From the NCBI RefSeq assembly GCF_021869535.1, contig NW_026262668.1, forward strand, positions 21,829,732 to 21,893,731: a stretch of 64,000 bases of DNA, given 5' to 3'. Under the pieces are notes generated by a model. The model saw only the letters and a list, made by a program, of their open reading frames with translations. It ran no database searches and was not told the origin of the DNA. Source of the stretch: Mytilus californianus. Taxonomy: Eukaryota > Mollusca > Bivalvia > Mytilida > Mytilidae. Below are positions 35,501 through 43,423 of this stretch, piece after piece; within the stretch, counting starts at the first letter, position 1, and each line of letters opens with the position of its first letter. The position numbers and the translations under genes were made by a program.

Positions 35501-38500
35501 CATTATGTACATCCTGAGTTAGTGCCTTTTCAGGCTCTCTAGGGGCCCCATCTTGGCTCCTGGTTGAATCTGTAAAAAAGTAAACAGTATTTATTAAACA
35601 ATTAAAGACAATTTAATAAATTCAAGTCAAAACAGCATATATATATATATAATACATGTACTTGGCATGATTTAAACTAGTACATGTACATGATGTATGT
35701 ATATGATCTATCTATCTATATATATATAATACACGTATATATAAAACGTCTGAATAATAGTTAGCGATTTTCTCCATGAGGGCGTTGGATCGTTATGAGT
35801 AACGATACATGTACACAATAAATAAATTGTATAAATGCCTAAAAAGTGTACATAACAACACCAATAAAAAAAAAGAAACTATAAATGTAATTATCTATAA
35901 ATATTTCAGATAACAGATATCCTCCATCAGTATGATTATGATGTTAATCGAATCATATCAATCTGCTTTATTCCATTTTCCCCCATTAAATGTGTTATTA
36001 AAGCAGGGAGAATGATCTTTAAGTCATACACAAGTTTTATTGTTCAAACATCATTATCAATCAATGCTCAGATAATTAATTACTTTTGAAGTTATATTAC
36101 TCAATGATCATAATAAAGATAATTATAAGATTAATAAAATGGTAAACATGATAATTACAGGAAACTTAATAAATATCAAGGGGTGTAATTCGTGCAGTGT
36201 TAGAAGTAACAATATTACATAGACATGATAGACAAAGTAATTTCAGAAATTTTAGCATTTATTTAGCATTGTGATTGTTATGCACTTGTCAAGAATCTGA
36301 TTGCAATTACCAGCTGATTACAGAAAATGGTGCTAAATTGTATATATATTATACGCATTGCTAATGTAAATAATTTAATCCTTGTATCTATGATGAGTTT
36401 ATTTAGCAATCTTAAATTTATAATATATGGCCGCTTAATGTTACAAGTATATGAAGTATACTATCTTTCATAGTCCATTATAATAACATCATGTAATTAT
36501 GATGTTTGTTAAGAAAACAAAGTAAACTTTTTGACTTTACATGTAACATGTATAATTTTAACTACATGCTATAACAAGAGTATTAATAAAACTGTTTCAA
36601 ACATGCCATTCTGTTATTAATTATGATTAGTATTAGTATACAAATATTAATTTTTAGCTTCATTAGGAATTTCACATTAATCATTTCTTAATACATGTAA
36701 TAGTGAAAATAAAATTATCATGATAATGTGTTCATGGTCCATAGACATGATAGATGATGCATCAATTTCATTCATGTTATGAAGGGAATTAACTTAAAGT
36801 GAGAAAAGTGATGCCACCCATATAAATTTAATCAAATTTACAAAGTAAGGCCATGTGAGCTAAAAATCAATATCTGTCTTAAATTTAAATGCAATATCCA
36901 CATAGATCCTTGCAACATTAACATTATCAGTTTCTTGGACATGTTTAAGTCAAACATCTTAATGTTACATTCAAAAAATTGAACCAAAAGTCAACTAAAG
37001 TGATTTACAAGGATCTAAGTCAACATATTAGATACATTTGTAAACTTATGATCATCTGAAATTTAAAACATGCATTAGTCAAACCTGGTTCGGACAATGA
37101 AATCTAAAAGAGTGAGTCTAAAAGACATGATACACTACAGCTCGGGTGGATTTTACCATGGGAGTGGGCACCGGGTGGGCAAAATTTGTACCTTGTCCAC
37201 TCTGCCCACCTGTAGGAGTGGGCATTCAATTTCTTGCAAGTACAATCACTTGAAAAAAGCAGATAAGCATTTGTAATCAATATTTAAAAAAAAAAAAAGA
37301 GATTATAGCTAGAGTGGGCACAGGTGGACTGCCCACGGTGGGCCGGTGGAAAAAGCAAAATCCACACAGGCTGTTGTGTATATCTGAATTTTGAATAAAA
37401 AAAAATTCAAAGGTTAAATAAATGTGTTTAAAAAATATTTATGATATATAAGCATGATAATCATGATAACAAGGTCTCTTCAACAGGTTTGACTATAATA
37501 TTATCAATTTAAAACTTGAAATTGAAACTTTTATCATTGCTGATACCTAGCCTGTATGCCAAAGCTGAAGTGCTGGCACATCTTTCTGAAAAGTATCAGA
37601 AGGAGCACTATCAACACCACCAGTGCAACTAGGACAACAATGGCTGTAAGGATTTGCTCTGTATAAACATATCAACCAAGTTAGAAATGATTACCAGCAT
37701 TCAAACATTCTTTGAAGAGTGCAATATTATGTGCATCAAAATAACATCTACAGACAAGTAATCATGATAATAGACCAATATATACTCCTTCTCCTCAAAC
37801 TACTACATTGAATGCAATAAGAACAATGAAGAAAGTTAATGATTTAGGAGGGTATCTTTTTTATATTGCTGAACATGCTGAAAGGAATAAAAAATCTGGA
37901 ATATATCTTGTTACATGAAAGATCATCTTAGTAAAAATAAATTAGTATAAATCATGTAGGTCTTTCTTGCAAATAGATATGGTTGACAACCTAAAGGATT
38001 TTTTTTAACCATCTACATGTACAATGTGCCACTATAAGGATATAAAAAGATATTATTTATGATTAGTCTTTACAGTTGATAAATTGTAAACAAATGCACT
38101 ACACACAGAATCATGCTTTTTAGTTATAGCAGCGATAAACATGCAGGATAACAACTTCTCCCCTATTATGTAATGTCAAAAAAGCAGCAAGACTTCCTTA
38201 CTTATAAATCATGACCTGAAGCTTGAGAAATTGGTTCCTTGTATGATGTAGCTGGATTCGTGATTTCTAGATTTTCCTCCATTGACTCAGTGGAATCTAA
38301 TGTGGCTTCCTGTAGGGCTTGAAGGAATCTGATATGCGTTTCTTTGTTTTTCCCTTTGATTTCAGTTGCATATATATGCTGGTGGTAATCAAATTGCATG
38401 CCTTCTGGTATAATGTTTAAAAGGTGTTCAATTTTTGCCTTGATTTGAATAACTGTTAGGTTTTCCAAGCTATAAAATTTTTCTCTTTCAGTTGGAGTCA

Positions 38501-41500
38501 ATGGCACTGGGTTTCTGATAAAAACAGAGCTTTCTAGATCTTCTTTTAAAATATGTGTCTTGATATAATGATTCCTTTTAGTGGTAGACTGTTCTATGTA
38601 TTTAACAAGGCCTTGGTCTAATGCAACATTTGTTATCGAGATGTGATCACCAGACTTGTTCAAGTAGTTTGTACTGCGCAGAAGGCATCGGTAGTTGTGA
38701 ATTGAATCTTCAAGGTGCATTGGTTTTGATTTGCCCTTTTCAGTCTGTATGGCAAATAATGAGAGGGAATTGTGTTTGATTTTTTCAAGAATTAAATTAT
38801 TACGACATACTGTTTGCCAAATAGAATCTGTGGGAATGCCTTTTGGAATCCAGGATTTTAATTGTCGATTCTTTTCCTCTAATATAAAATCAAAATCTTG
38901 ACCAGTTGATTTATTTTCAGTGGTGGTAATGGAAGAATATGCATCATTTAGATTCTGCACTTCACATGGCATAAGCAGATCTTGTAATGTATCATTGATC
39001 TCAATTTCTTGGTATTTAGGATGTTGACGACCATGAAACAACTCTTTTGTCATGAATTTAGAACTCTTTAGCAAGTCAGAATTATTCCTTCTGATAGACA
39101 TTCTGAAGTTGATAATAGCTTGTGAGAAGCGACAAACCTGGTCCATCATATACTTAAAATTTGGGCTTGCATTAGACTGATATGATTGATTGTTAAATTC
39201 AAAAAATTGTTTGGCATCTGGATTTGATCCATTCTTTAAACTGTGACGCACATAGGGCAAAACTAATTCTCTCAAGGAAGCTAGATGGAATATCAATAAC
39301 AAGTTCCAGCTTTTGTGCAGATCTTTGCAGGCTTTGGCATATTGCTTTGCAGCATCAGATAAGAACCCCATTCTTTCACACAATGGTTCTAAGAAAGGTA
39401 TCCAATTGAGCTCAAAAAATGACTTGATCAGGTTCATCTCATAATGGCCAGCCCCAATTCGAAGATAAAACCAGTCAAACTCATGTACACATTCACAGTA
39501 CTCCTTATTGGGATGCTTTTCCTGTGCATGTATGATGAACTTGGTCTTTGAAAGAAACTTTTCATTGCAGTTATCCTCAGTGCACATGACTGCTTCTTCT
39601 TGTAATTTCTTACAAATGACATACGGCAGACCATCACAGCATACAAATGTCCAGTGTCGAACAGATCCACCATACTTATAAATGCCATTATCTCTCCCAA
39701 TTTTACGAAGAACCATTGCAACTGTTTCATAGCTGTTTGGGTTGCAAAAAACAGGATCTGTCAAAAGTACACAATGACTTGTCATATGTCTGGTGGGTAT
39801 GTGATCATAAGCAGTATTTTCAACATGAGTTGTGGAGTCCGTTTCATTTGTAAAAGTAAGCTTCGTGTATGAAACTTTCTTCTCGGAGGTAATGACACTG
39901 GGTTTTTTTTTCAACTCTTTAGCTCTTTTCAATCCATCTCTTTCATTGCAACCATTACAAATCTGTTTTTTTTTTCGGTTCCATGTTCCACATGTAGCAC
40001 ATTGCATCATTAAGTCATCCAGTGCATCTTTTGTTACTTTTTGATCGATGATGTCTTCGATTTTATCTCCTTCTAATACTTGTTCCTGTTTCACAACTTC
40101 AATTGCAGCATTGACAAAGTAGTACAATTGTTCAAAGTGATCCCTTTCTATTTTTATGATTCTTTTAGATGACTGGCTCATCATTTCAGAAGTTATAGAG
40201 TTAAGTAACTCCTGTTGACCATCAGTATTTTCATTTTCCTCATTTTGTTTGTGCAAATTGTAAAGCATTTGTGGTTTTAAATCTGCTTTTCCTTGGATCA
40301 ATGGATCAGAATGTAAGGAAACAACACCTTTATTGGTAATAATAGAGGTAATTACTTTCTGGTTTGGTCTAATGGCACTTTTTCTTCCAATCACCTGCTC
40401 ATTGTCAAAGACATTCATTAAATCTGCTATTGGTATTTCTGGCTCTTTAGTTCCTTGTTCTCGTAGCCAAGAAGTAACAGTTTGATAATGACCTGCTGGA
40501 CAACAATTACCAATAATGTCTACCGCTAATCTGCTTCCTGTCAATGTGTAAATCGAAATATTGAGAAGAAATGAAATAGGTGTAATAAGATAAGGACATC
40601 TGAGCATGTACAATTGTTCTACTCCTCGAGCAAGGCTTAATTCATTTCCTTGTTCATTTGGATCTGTGTGAAATTCTGTATTGCTTACACCTTGAAGAAA
40701 TGATATGATACATTTGTTTCTTCTGTTTAACCATGCTTTAACATTAAAGCTGGCCATTGCTTTTGGATCCTTGTATTGCAGGGCAAAAGATGAGGCATCT
40801 TCAACAATATATGTCTGTACTTTTTTTCCAAGACAGTAGGAAAAGAGTTCAACGTCACACAATGGCATTTCATGTATCAAATCCATGAAGATTTTTTCTT
40901 TTGTCTTACAGTTCTTTTCAGAAATTGCTTTCATTAAATTCTTCATTAGGTCATAAGGAAAGTGTTCTTCACCATCATCAGTGAACGATGTCTGACTTGT
41001 AGCATCATTAATGCTATCTCCTTGTTTATTGTAACTACTAGTGCCTTCCATCATGTCAGAAGACTCATTAGAGTGTTCAGTTTTCATCCTTTTAACATTA
41101 GTGCGCCACTTTTTCTTAATGCATACATTACATTCCTCGTCTGAGTGAGGAACGAAATCAAATAATTCTGTTTTATACTTTGAAACGGAATCCCCTGATT
41201 GGTCAATTTTACTTCGACATGTTCGATAACGATACAGATCCCGTGAATCTTTCCGGCAGATCAAAGAGGGAAAGACTTCAGATGGTTCAGTTTCAATATC
41301 TATATTATACAGCTCATCTAGCTCTACTTTAAAACGTGTTTTGTTGTATGCATATTTTGTTGACACATTTTTCCCACAAAGTCGACACATTTGTTCCAAT
41401 TTTATGGCATGATAATTTTGATCTGCCATTTTGTTTCATTAAAGGGAGTAATGTCTTAAACTGCATGTTATCAAATGCCTGTAAAGATAGATCACCATTT

Positions 41501-43261
41501 CAATGGGTTGGAATATTGAGCAACACTGCTTAAATGGCTTATGTAAATGATTAGTCAAAATATGTTCTATTCTGCTGGCTACTTAAGATCATTTTTGAAG
41601 CAAGATAAGGGAGAATGTATAAGAAAACAGTTTAAAAGTAACCTGTTTAAAAGTAACCTGATGGCATAATTTTTTTCTGTTAACTGAGTACACAAAGTAT
41701 GATTCATTTTTACAATGATGATTAACAGTTATACATTTTGGTTAAATTTGCTACCTTGAGTTATTGTCGGAAAACTGGAAAATCCCCCTTTTCTAATGAA
41801 TAAAACCACACAACTCGGAAACATAAAATCTAAAATCTATTAAGTACAAAAGGGAACTCAAGTCAATAGATATAAACAATTCACCAAAGTTTTATGCAAA
41901 TTGGTTAAAGCGTTTTTGAATTAATATTCGACATGTTGGAGCGGACGGACAACAGTATACCATAATACGTCCCTTAAACAGGCGTATCAAAATTAAGTTT
42001 TTCACAAGTAACTTTGGCACAATTTATTCTTAAACCAGGTGCTCCTCAAGGCGCAGCTGTATAGGACCGCAGAGGTCGAAACCCTGAACAGTTTGGGCAA
42101 GCATGGACACAACATTCAAGCTTGATACAGCTCTGAATTTGGATCGTGATCAAATTTTTGACATAATATAGGTTTCTGACACAAAACAAATGTCAAGATC
42201 TTACAAATCTATTGCACAATACAGTGCAATTAAAGATTTCTTCTTGAAACTTTGAGAACTTTTGAGAAAAAAAAATTGAACCCTTTAAAAAAAATTGGAA
42301 CCCCACAAAACTTTTTGAATCCCCCCTTGGAGCACTTACACTAAAACTCGATCCCAGCCTTTCCAATGTATTATATGGAACCTTGTAGTACAATTTCAGA
42401 GAGATCCAAACACTCAAACACAAGTTATGGTCTGGAAACTAGAGAAATGCTTCTTTTTAGCCCTTTTTTGTCCCCTAATTCCTGCATGAATGGGGCAGTA
42501 GCCCCCAAACTCAATCCCAGCCTTCCTTTTGTGATTTGGAACTTTGTGGTACAATGTCAGAGAAATCCATACACTTACACACAAGTTATTGTACAGAAAC
42601 TACAGAATGCTTGTTTTTGGCTCCTTTTTGGCCCTTAACTCCTAAACTGTTGGCACCATAACCCCCAAAATGAATCCAATCCTTCTTCTTGTGGTAAAAA
42701 ACATTGTGGTACAATTTCAGAGCAATTGAAATACTAACACACAAGTGATTATCCTGAAAGTAGAAAAATGCTTGTTTTGGCCCCTTTTGGGACCCTAATT
42801 CCTAAACAGTAGGGACCATCATCCACAAAATCAATCCCAACCTTCCTTTAGGGGTATTGAACCTTCTTATTAAATTTCAAAGAGATCCATTCAAGTAAAC
42901 TAAAGTTATTGTCCGGACACCAAATGTGTCTTCGGACGACGCATACGACGACGACATTATACGACCCCAAAAATTTGTTTGCGGTCGTATAAAAATCTTT
43001 CCTCACTGGACTATGAGAAAACAACAAGCTTGTACATATTTCTAATAATTTCCCAGAAAATAAGTTTGCGGTTTCCATCATCATGATCATGTAAATGTTC
43101 TGTTCATATTTTTTTCAAGGTACATGTCACAAATGTTATTGTAGGGAAGCTGAAATTTAAAATTTTATTCATGTTCACTGGGTACATTATTACTTTTATT
43201 TACCTGTATGCACCTGTTTATATGTATCTAAAAATCTCTTACCTAAAGATGTTGCCTCCAT
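29309..43261 (-). CDS. Predicted membrane-anchored RG-rich protein with C-terminal Tudor-like segment, 11 exons
   Basis: I do not recognise this gene. Eleven minus-strand exons (43261-43243, 37658-37547, 35559-34774, 34312-34214, 33908-33855, 33503-33420, 33061-33008, 32632-32546, 32128-32029, 30319-30191, 29512-29309) join without a frame break to 575 codons plus TGA. In order: MEATSL; a membrane helix (AIVVLVALVVLIVLLLILF) followed by RK, predicting a cytosolic C-terminus; an acidic Ser/Asp region; a Lys/Arg-rich region; a repeated EDNFEEKD; RG-rich KGRGRGRGG modules alternating with RKKSESSS modules; an acidic stretch; and FQVGHHVSVKHGKDMFPAVI plus KYDHDDGTYWVQYF, which resembles a Tudor/SMN barrel. 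The first coding exon has an acceptor upstream, so a 5' UTR exon lies further right. Exons 3 and 9 use the second of two AGs to keep frame. The chain is predicted, not confirmed. Confidence 0.7.
29641..30138 (+). mobile_element. Truncated TGTCTCGCC-family element in the last intron of the membrane-Tudor gene
   Basis: Three internal ~170-bp units (CATTTCCATGGAGATTATTT, TTAGTTTGTGATTAGGTCAG) and the right end AAGCGAGACATATCTCTGTG are present. The left terminal hairpin is missing; the copy begins abruptly after a short ACACACGTGTGTGT run. Confidence 0.8.
30191..30319 (-). CDS. Membrane-Tudor gene exon 10 (Tudor-like, first half)
   Basis: 129 bp, phase 0 on both sides; donor GCTGTT|GTAAGT. It encodes EFQVGHHVSVKHGKDMFPAV, the expected G..V.......P.. 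pattern of a Tudor first strand pair. Confidence 0.75.
30403..30557 (+). pseudogene. Penelope-like element 3' tail fragment
   Basis: ATCTGAGATCACCCCAAGTG, TTTTCCATGTTGTGTTTTGT and GAATGTCCCTCTGGTCATGC parallel the tail of the large PLE copy at 17660-17830. It is in an intron of the membrane-Tudor gene, antisense to it. Confidence 0.65.
30563..30935 (-). mobile_element. Modular element tail fragment, inverted
   Basis: The tail palindrome TATACGACCGCAAAATTTTT / GGGTCGTATA, a short GTC-type run (GTCGTCATCGTCTGCGTCGT) and two type-1 monomers are present; no head. It directly abuts the PLE tail at 30557. Confidence 0.75.
31000..32000. other. Intron sequence of the membrane-Tudor gene, nothing recognised
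   Basis: AT-rich sequence with homopolymer runs. The short ORFs (for example 31756-31947) show no family motif and lack splice context. Confidence 0.4.
32029..32128 (-). CDS. Membrane-Tudor gene exon 9
   Basis: 100 bp, phase 2 in, 0 out. It uses AAACCAG|TTTTCAG; the AG eight bases downstream would break the frame. It encodes SFQGVVDGDDRLDINLEAHG then LDFQDLLQISIEAE. Confidence 0.6.
32546..32632 (-). CDS. Membrane-Tudor gene exon 8 (acidic)
   Basis: 87 bp, phase 2 in and out, encoding NEEPEDMVEESDESFHGPVL then PMLSITEDR. Its start (TATTAAAG|TAATGAAGAACC) parallels exon 6 (TATTAAAG|TACTGAAGAACC), so it may descend from the same module. Confidence 0.65.
33008..33061 (-). CDS. Membrane-Tudor gene exon 7 (Ser-rich module B2)
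   Basis: 54 bp, phase 2 in and out, encoding RKKSESSSHSSDNSINQ. It lies exactly 847 bp from exon 5. Confidence 0.75.
33420..33503 (-). CDS. Membrane-Tudor gene exon 6 (RG-rich module A2)
   Basis: 84 bp, phase 2 in and out, encoding STEEPSVKIAMDKSKKGRGR then GRGGSQTRK. The acceptor is CTATTAAAG|T. Confidence 0.65.
33855..33908 (-). CDS. Membrane-Tudor gene exon 5 (Ser-rich module B1)
   Basis: 54 bp, phase 2 in and out, encoding RKKSESSSDSSDNSMNQ. It differs from exon 7 by only a few bases, and the flanking introns match too. Confidence 0.75.
34214..34312 (-). CDS. Membrane-Tudor gene exon 4 (RG-rich module A1)
   Basis: 99 bp, phase 2 in and out. It encodes TTPKGRGRGRGGKGRGGKIT, an RG-rich segment. 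Homologous to exon 6. Confidence 0.7.
34335..34605 (-). repeat. SINE-like dispersed repeat, family 2, inverted
   Basis: TCTGATGTTCAGTGGTTGTT, GACCTATAATGGTTTACTTT and GAGTTGTCTCATTGGCACTC match the inverse of the 6332-6620 copy. It is in the intron between exons 3 and 4 of the membrane-Tudor gene. Confidence 0.75.
34774..35559 (-). CDS. Membrane-Tudor gene exon 3 (acidic and basic linker)
   Basis: It starts after AACCAG at 35560, the second AG 11 bases past TTTTTTACAG, the only choice that joins exon 2 in frame. The donor is ATCAG|GTAATT, phase 2. It encodes an Asp/Ser-rich part, GWARLKPGAKKRVKTKSDGI, then YEPVEVLYVIYEKKTKKFKY and a twice-repeated EDNFEEKD. Confidence 0.75.
35600..37136. other. 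Large AT-rich intron of the membrane-Tudor gene
   Basis: Contains a TA-rich microsatellite (35638-35740, ATATATATATAATACATGTA type). No exon or element recognised. Confidence 0.5.
37137..37372. repeat. GC-richer MITE-like inverted repeat
   Basis: Ends CAGCTCGGGTGGATTTT and AAAATCCACACAGGCTG are inverted. The interior carries GTGGGCA / TGCCCAC words on both strands (GAGTGGGCACCGGGTGGGCA, CACTCTGCCCACCTGTAGG). It stands out in base composition from the surrounding AT-rich intron. Confidence 0.5.
37547..37658 (-). CDS. Membrane-Tudor gene exon 2 (membrane helix)
   Basis: Acceptor TTATACAG|AG, donor GGCTAG|GTATCA; phases 1 in, 2 out. It encodes EQILTAIVVLVALVVLIVLL and then LILFRKMCQHFSFGIQA: one clear helix with positive charge after it. 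The other two frames are closed or end in a stop. Confidence 0.65.
38202..41429 (-). CDS. Intact 1075-codon intronless ORF with RAG1 N-terminal-like zinc region
   Basis: ATG at 41429 follows in-frame stops; TAA at 38204-38202. Residues 14-19 MCRLCG, 41-61 (NIDIE...FPSLIC) and 95-105 (HSDEECNVCIK followed by KKWRTNVKRMK) follow the order of the conserved RAG1 N-terminal region (CRICG, RIDV...HPTEFC, SCDIC, then basic). One expected Cys after C58 is replaced by Asp (CRKD). About 477-494 is a RanBP2-type finger (CATCGTWNRKKKQICNGC, C-x2-C-x3-N-x6-C-x2-C). About 594-600 is CCDGLPY, about 613-636 a C2H2-type finger (CTEDNC...HAQEKH), about 657-663 GAGHYEM, and further on MTKELFHGRQHPKYQEIE. I recall RAG1-N-like proteins encoded by molluscan N-RAG-TP transposons, so this may be a mobile-element or domesticated protein. 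No terminal inverted repeats were found. Its function is unknown. It lies within intron 1 of the membrane-Tudor gene, same strand. Confidence 0.85.
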   Translation of the reverse strand: MADQNYHAIKLEQMCRLCGKNVSTKYAYNKTRFKVELDELYNIDIETEPSEVFPSLICRKDSRDLYRYRTCRSKIDQSGDSVSKYKTELFDFVPHSDEECNVCIKKKWRTNVKRMKTEHSNESSDMMEGTSSYNKQGDSINDATSQTSFTDDGEEHFPYDLMKNLMKAISEKNCKTKEKIFMDLIHEMPLCDVELFSYCLGKKVQTYIVEDASSFALQYKDPKAMASFNVKAWLNRRNKCIISFLQGVSNTEFHTDPNEQGNELSLARGVEQLYMLRCPYLITPISFLLNISIYTLTGSRLAVDIIGNCCPAGHYQTVTSWLREQGTKEPEIPIADLMNVFDNEQVIGRKSAIRPNQKVITSIITNKGVVSLHSDPLIQGKADLKPQMLYNLHKQNEENENTDGQQELLNSITSEMMSQSSKRIIKIERDHFEQLYYFVNAAIEVVKQEQVLEGDKIEDIIDQKVTKDALDDLMMQCATCGTWNRKKKQICNGCNERDGLKRAKELKKKPSVITSEKKVSYTKLTFTNETDSTTHVENTAYDHIPTRHMTSHCVLLTDPVFCNPNSYETVAMVLRKIGRDNGIYKYGGSVRHWTFVCCDGLPYVICKKLQEEAVMCTEDNCNEKFLSKTKFIIHAQEKHPNKEYCECVHEFDWFYLRIGAGHYEMNLIKSFFELNWIPFLEPLCERMGFLSDAAKQYAKACKDLHKSWNLLLIFHLASLRELVLPYVRHSLKNGSNPDAKQFFEFNNQSYQSNASPNFKYMMDQVCRFSQAIINFRMSIRRNNSDLLKSSKFMTKELFHGRQHPKYQEIEINDTLQDLLMPCEVQNLNDAYSSITTTENKSTGQDFDFILEEKNRQLKSWIPKGIPTDSIWQTVCRNNLILEKIKHNSLSLFAIQTEKGKSKPMHLEDSIHNYRCLLRSTNYLNKSGDHISITNVALDQGLVKYIEQSTTKRNHYIKTHILKEDLESSVFIRNPVPLTPTEREKFYSLENLTVIQIKAKIEHLLNIIPEGMQFDYHQHIYATEIKGKNKETHIRFLQALQEATLDSTESMEENLEITNPATSYKEPISQASGHDL
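41755..41990 (+). repeat. Dispersed repeat (GAAAACTGGAAAATCCCCCT family)
   Basis: It shares order with 52365-52590: GTC(G/T)GAAAACTGG, CAATAGATAT, AAAGTTT(T/C)ATG, TTAATATTCGACATGTTG. It ends with ACGGACAACAGTATACCATA and GTCCCTTAAACAGGCGTAT. Confidence 0.65.
42031..42990 (+). mobile_element. Modular tandem-repeat element, plus orientation
   Basis: Diverged head (GGCGCAGCTGTATAGGACCG, CCTGAACAGTTTGGGCAAG), a 35-bp-type fragment (42205-42240), four type-1 monomers, and a tail with CAAATGTGTCTTCGGACGAC and the palindrome ending TTTGCGGTCGTAT. It sits in intron 1 of the membrane-Tudor gene, between exon 1 and the RAG1-N-like ORF. Confidence 0.8.
43243..43261 (-). CDS. Membrane-Tudor gene exon 1 (start codon)
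   Basis: ATG at 43261-43259 encodes MEATSL; donor TTTAG|GTAAGA, phase 1. An acceptor (TATAGCAG, minus strand near 43282) lies 5' of the ATG, so this exon also carries UTR and is not the first transcribed exon. Confidence 0.6.
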
Positions 43262-43423
43262 GTTTCTTGTCAGTTGTTTCTGCTATACAAATTAGAGTTG
43301 AAATTTAATCTGCAACAAAAACTAGTTTTCTGTAAAAACTCTTTAGAACCAGCTTACCACCATTAAACATGATATTCAGAACATTTAAACTTAATAATTA
43401 ATTTTTGTATGTCAACAAAGACA

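Noticed and set aside
35569..37547. Joining the membrane-helix exon to the first AG (TTTTTTACAG) of exon 3
   Set aside because: It gives an in-frame stop after about ten codons; the AG 11 bases downstream restores an open frame, so that was used.
39224..41144. Several plus-strand ORFs of 60-72 codons
   Set aside because: Antisense shadows of the 1075-codon minus-strand ORF, which has recognisable zinc-binding motifs.
38000..41760. RSS-like or other terminal inverted repeats around the RAG1-N-like ORF
   Set aside because: I looked for CACAGTG-type heptamers and matching ends on both flanks and found no convincing inverted pair; ATGATTAGTC on both sides is in direct orientation and short.
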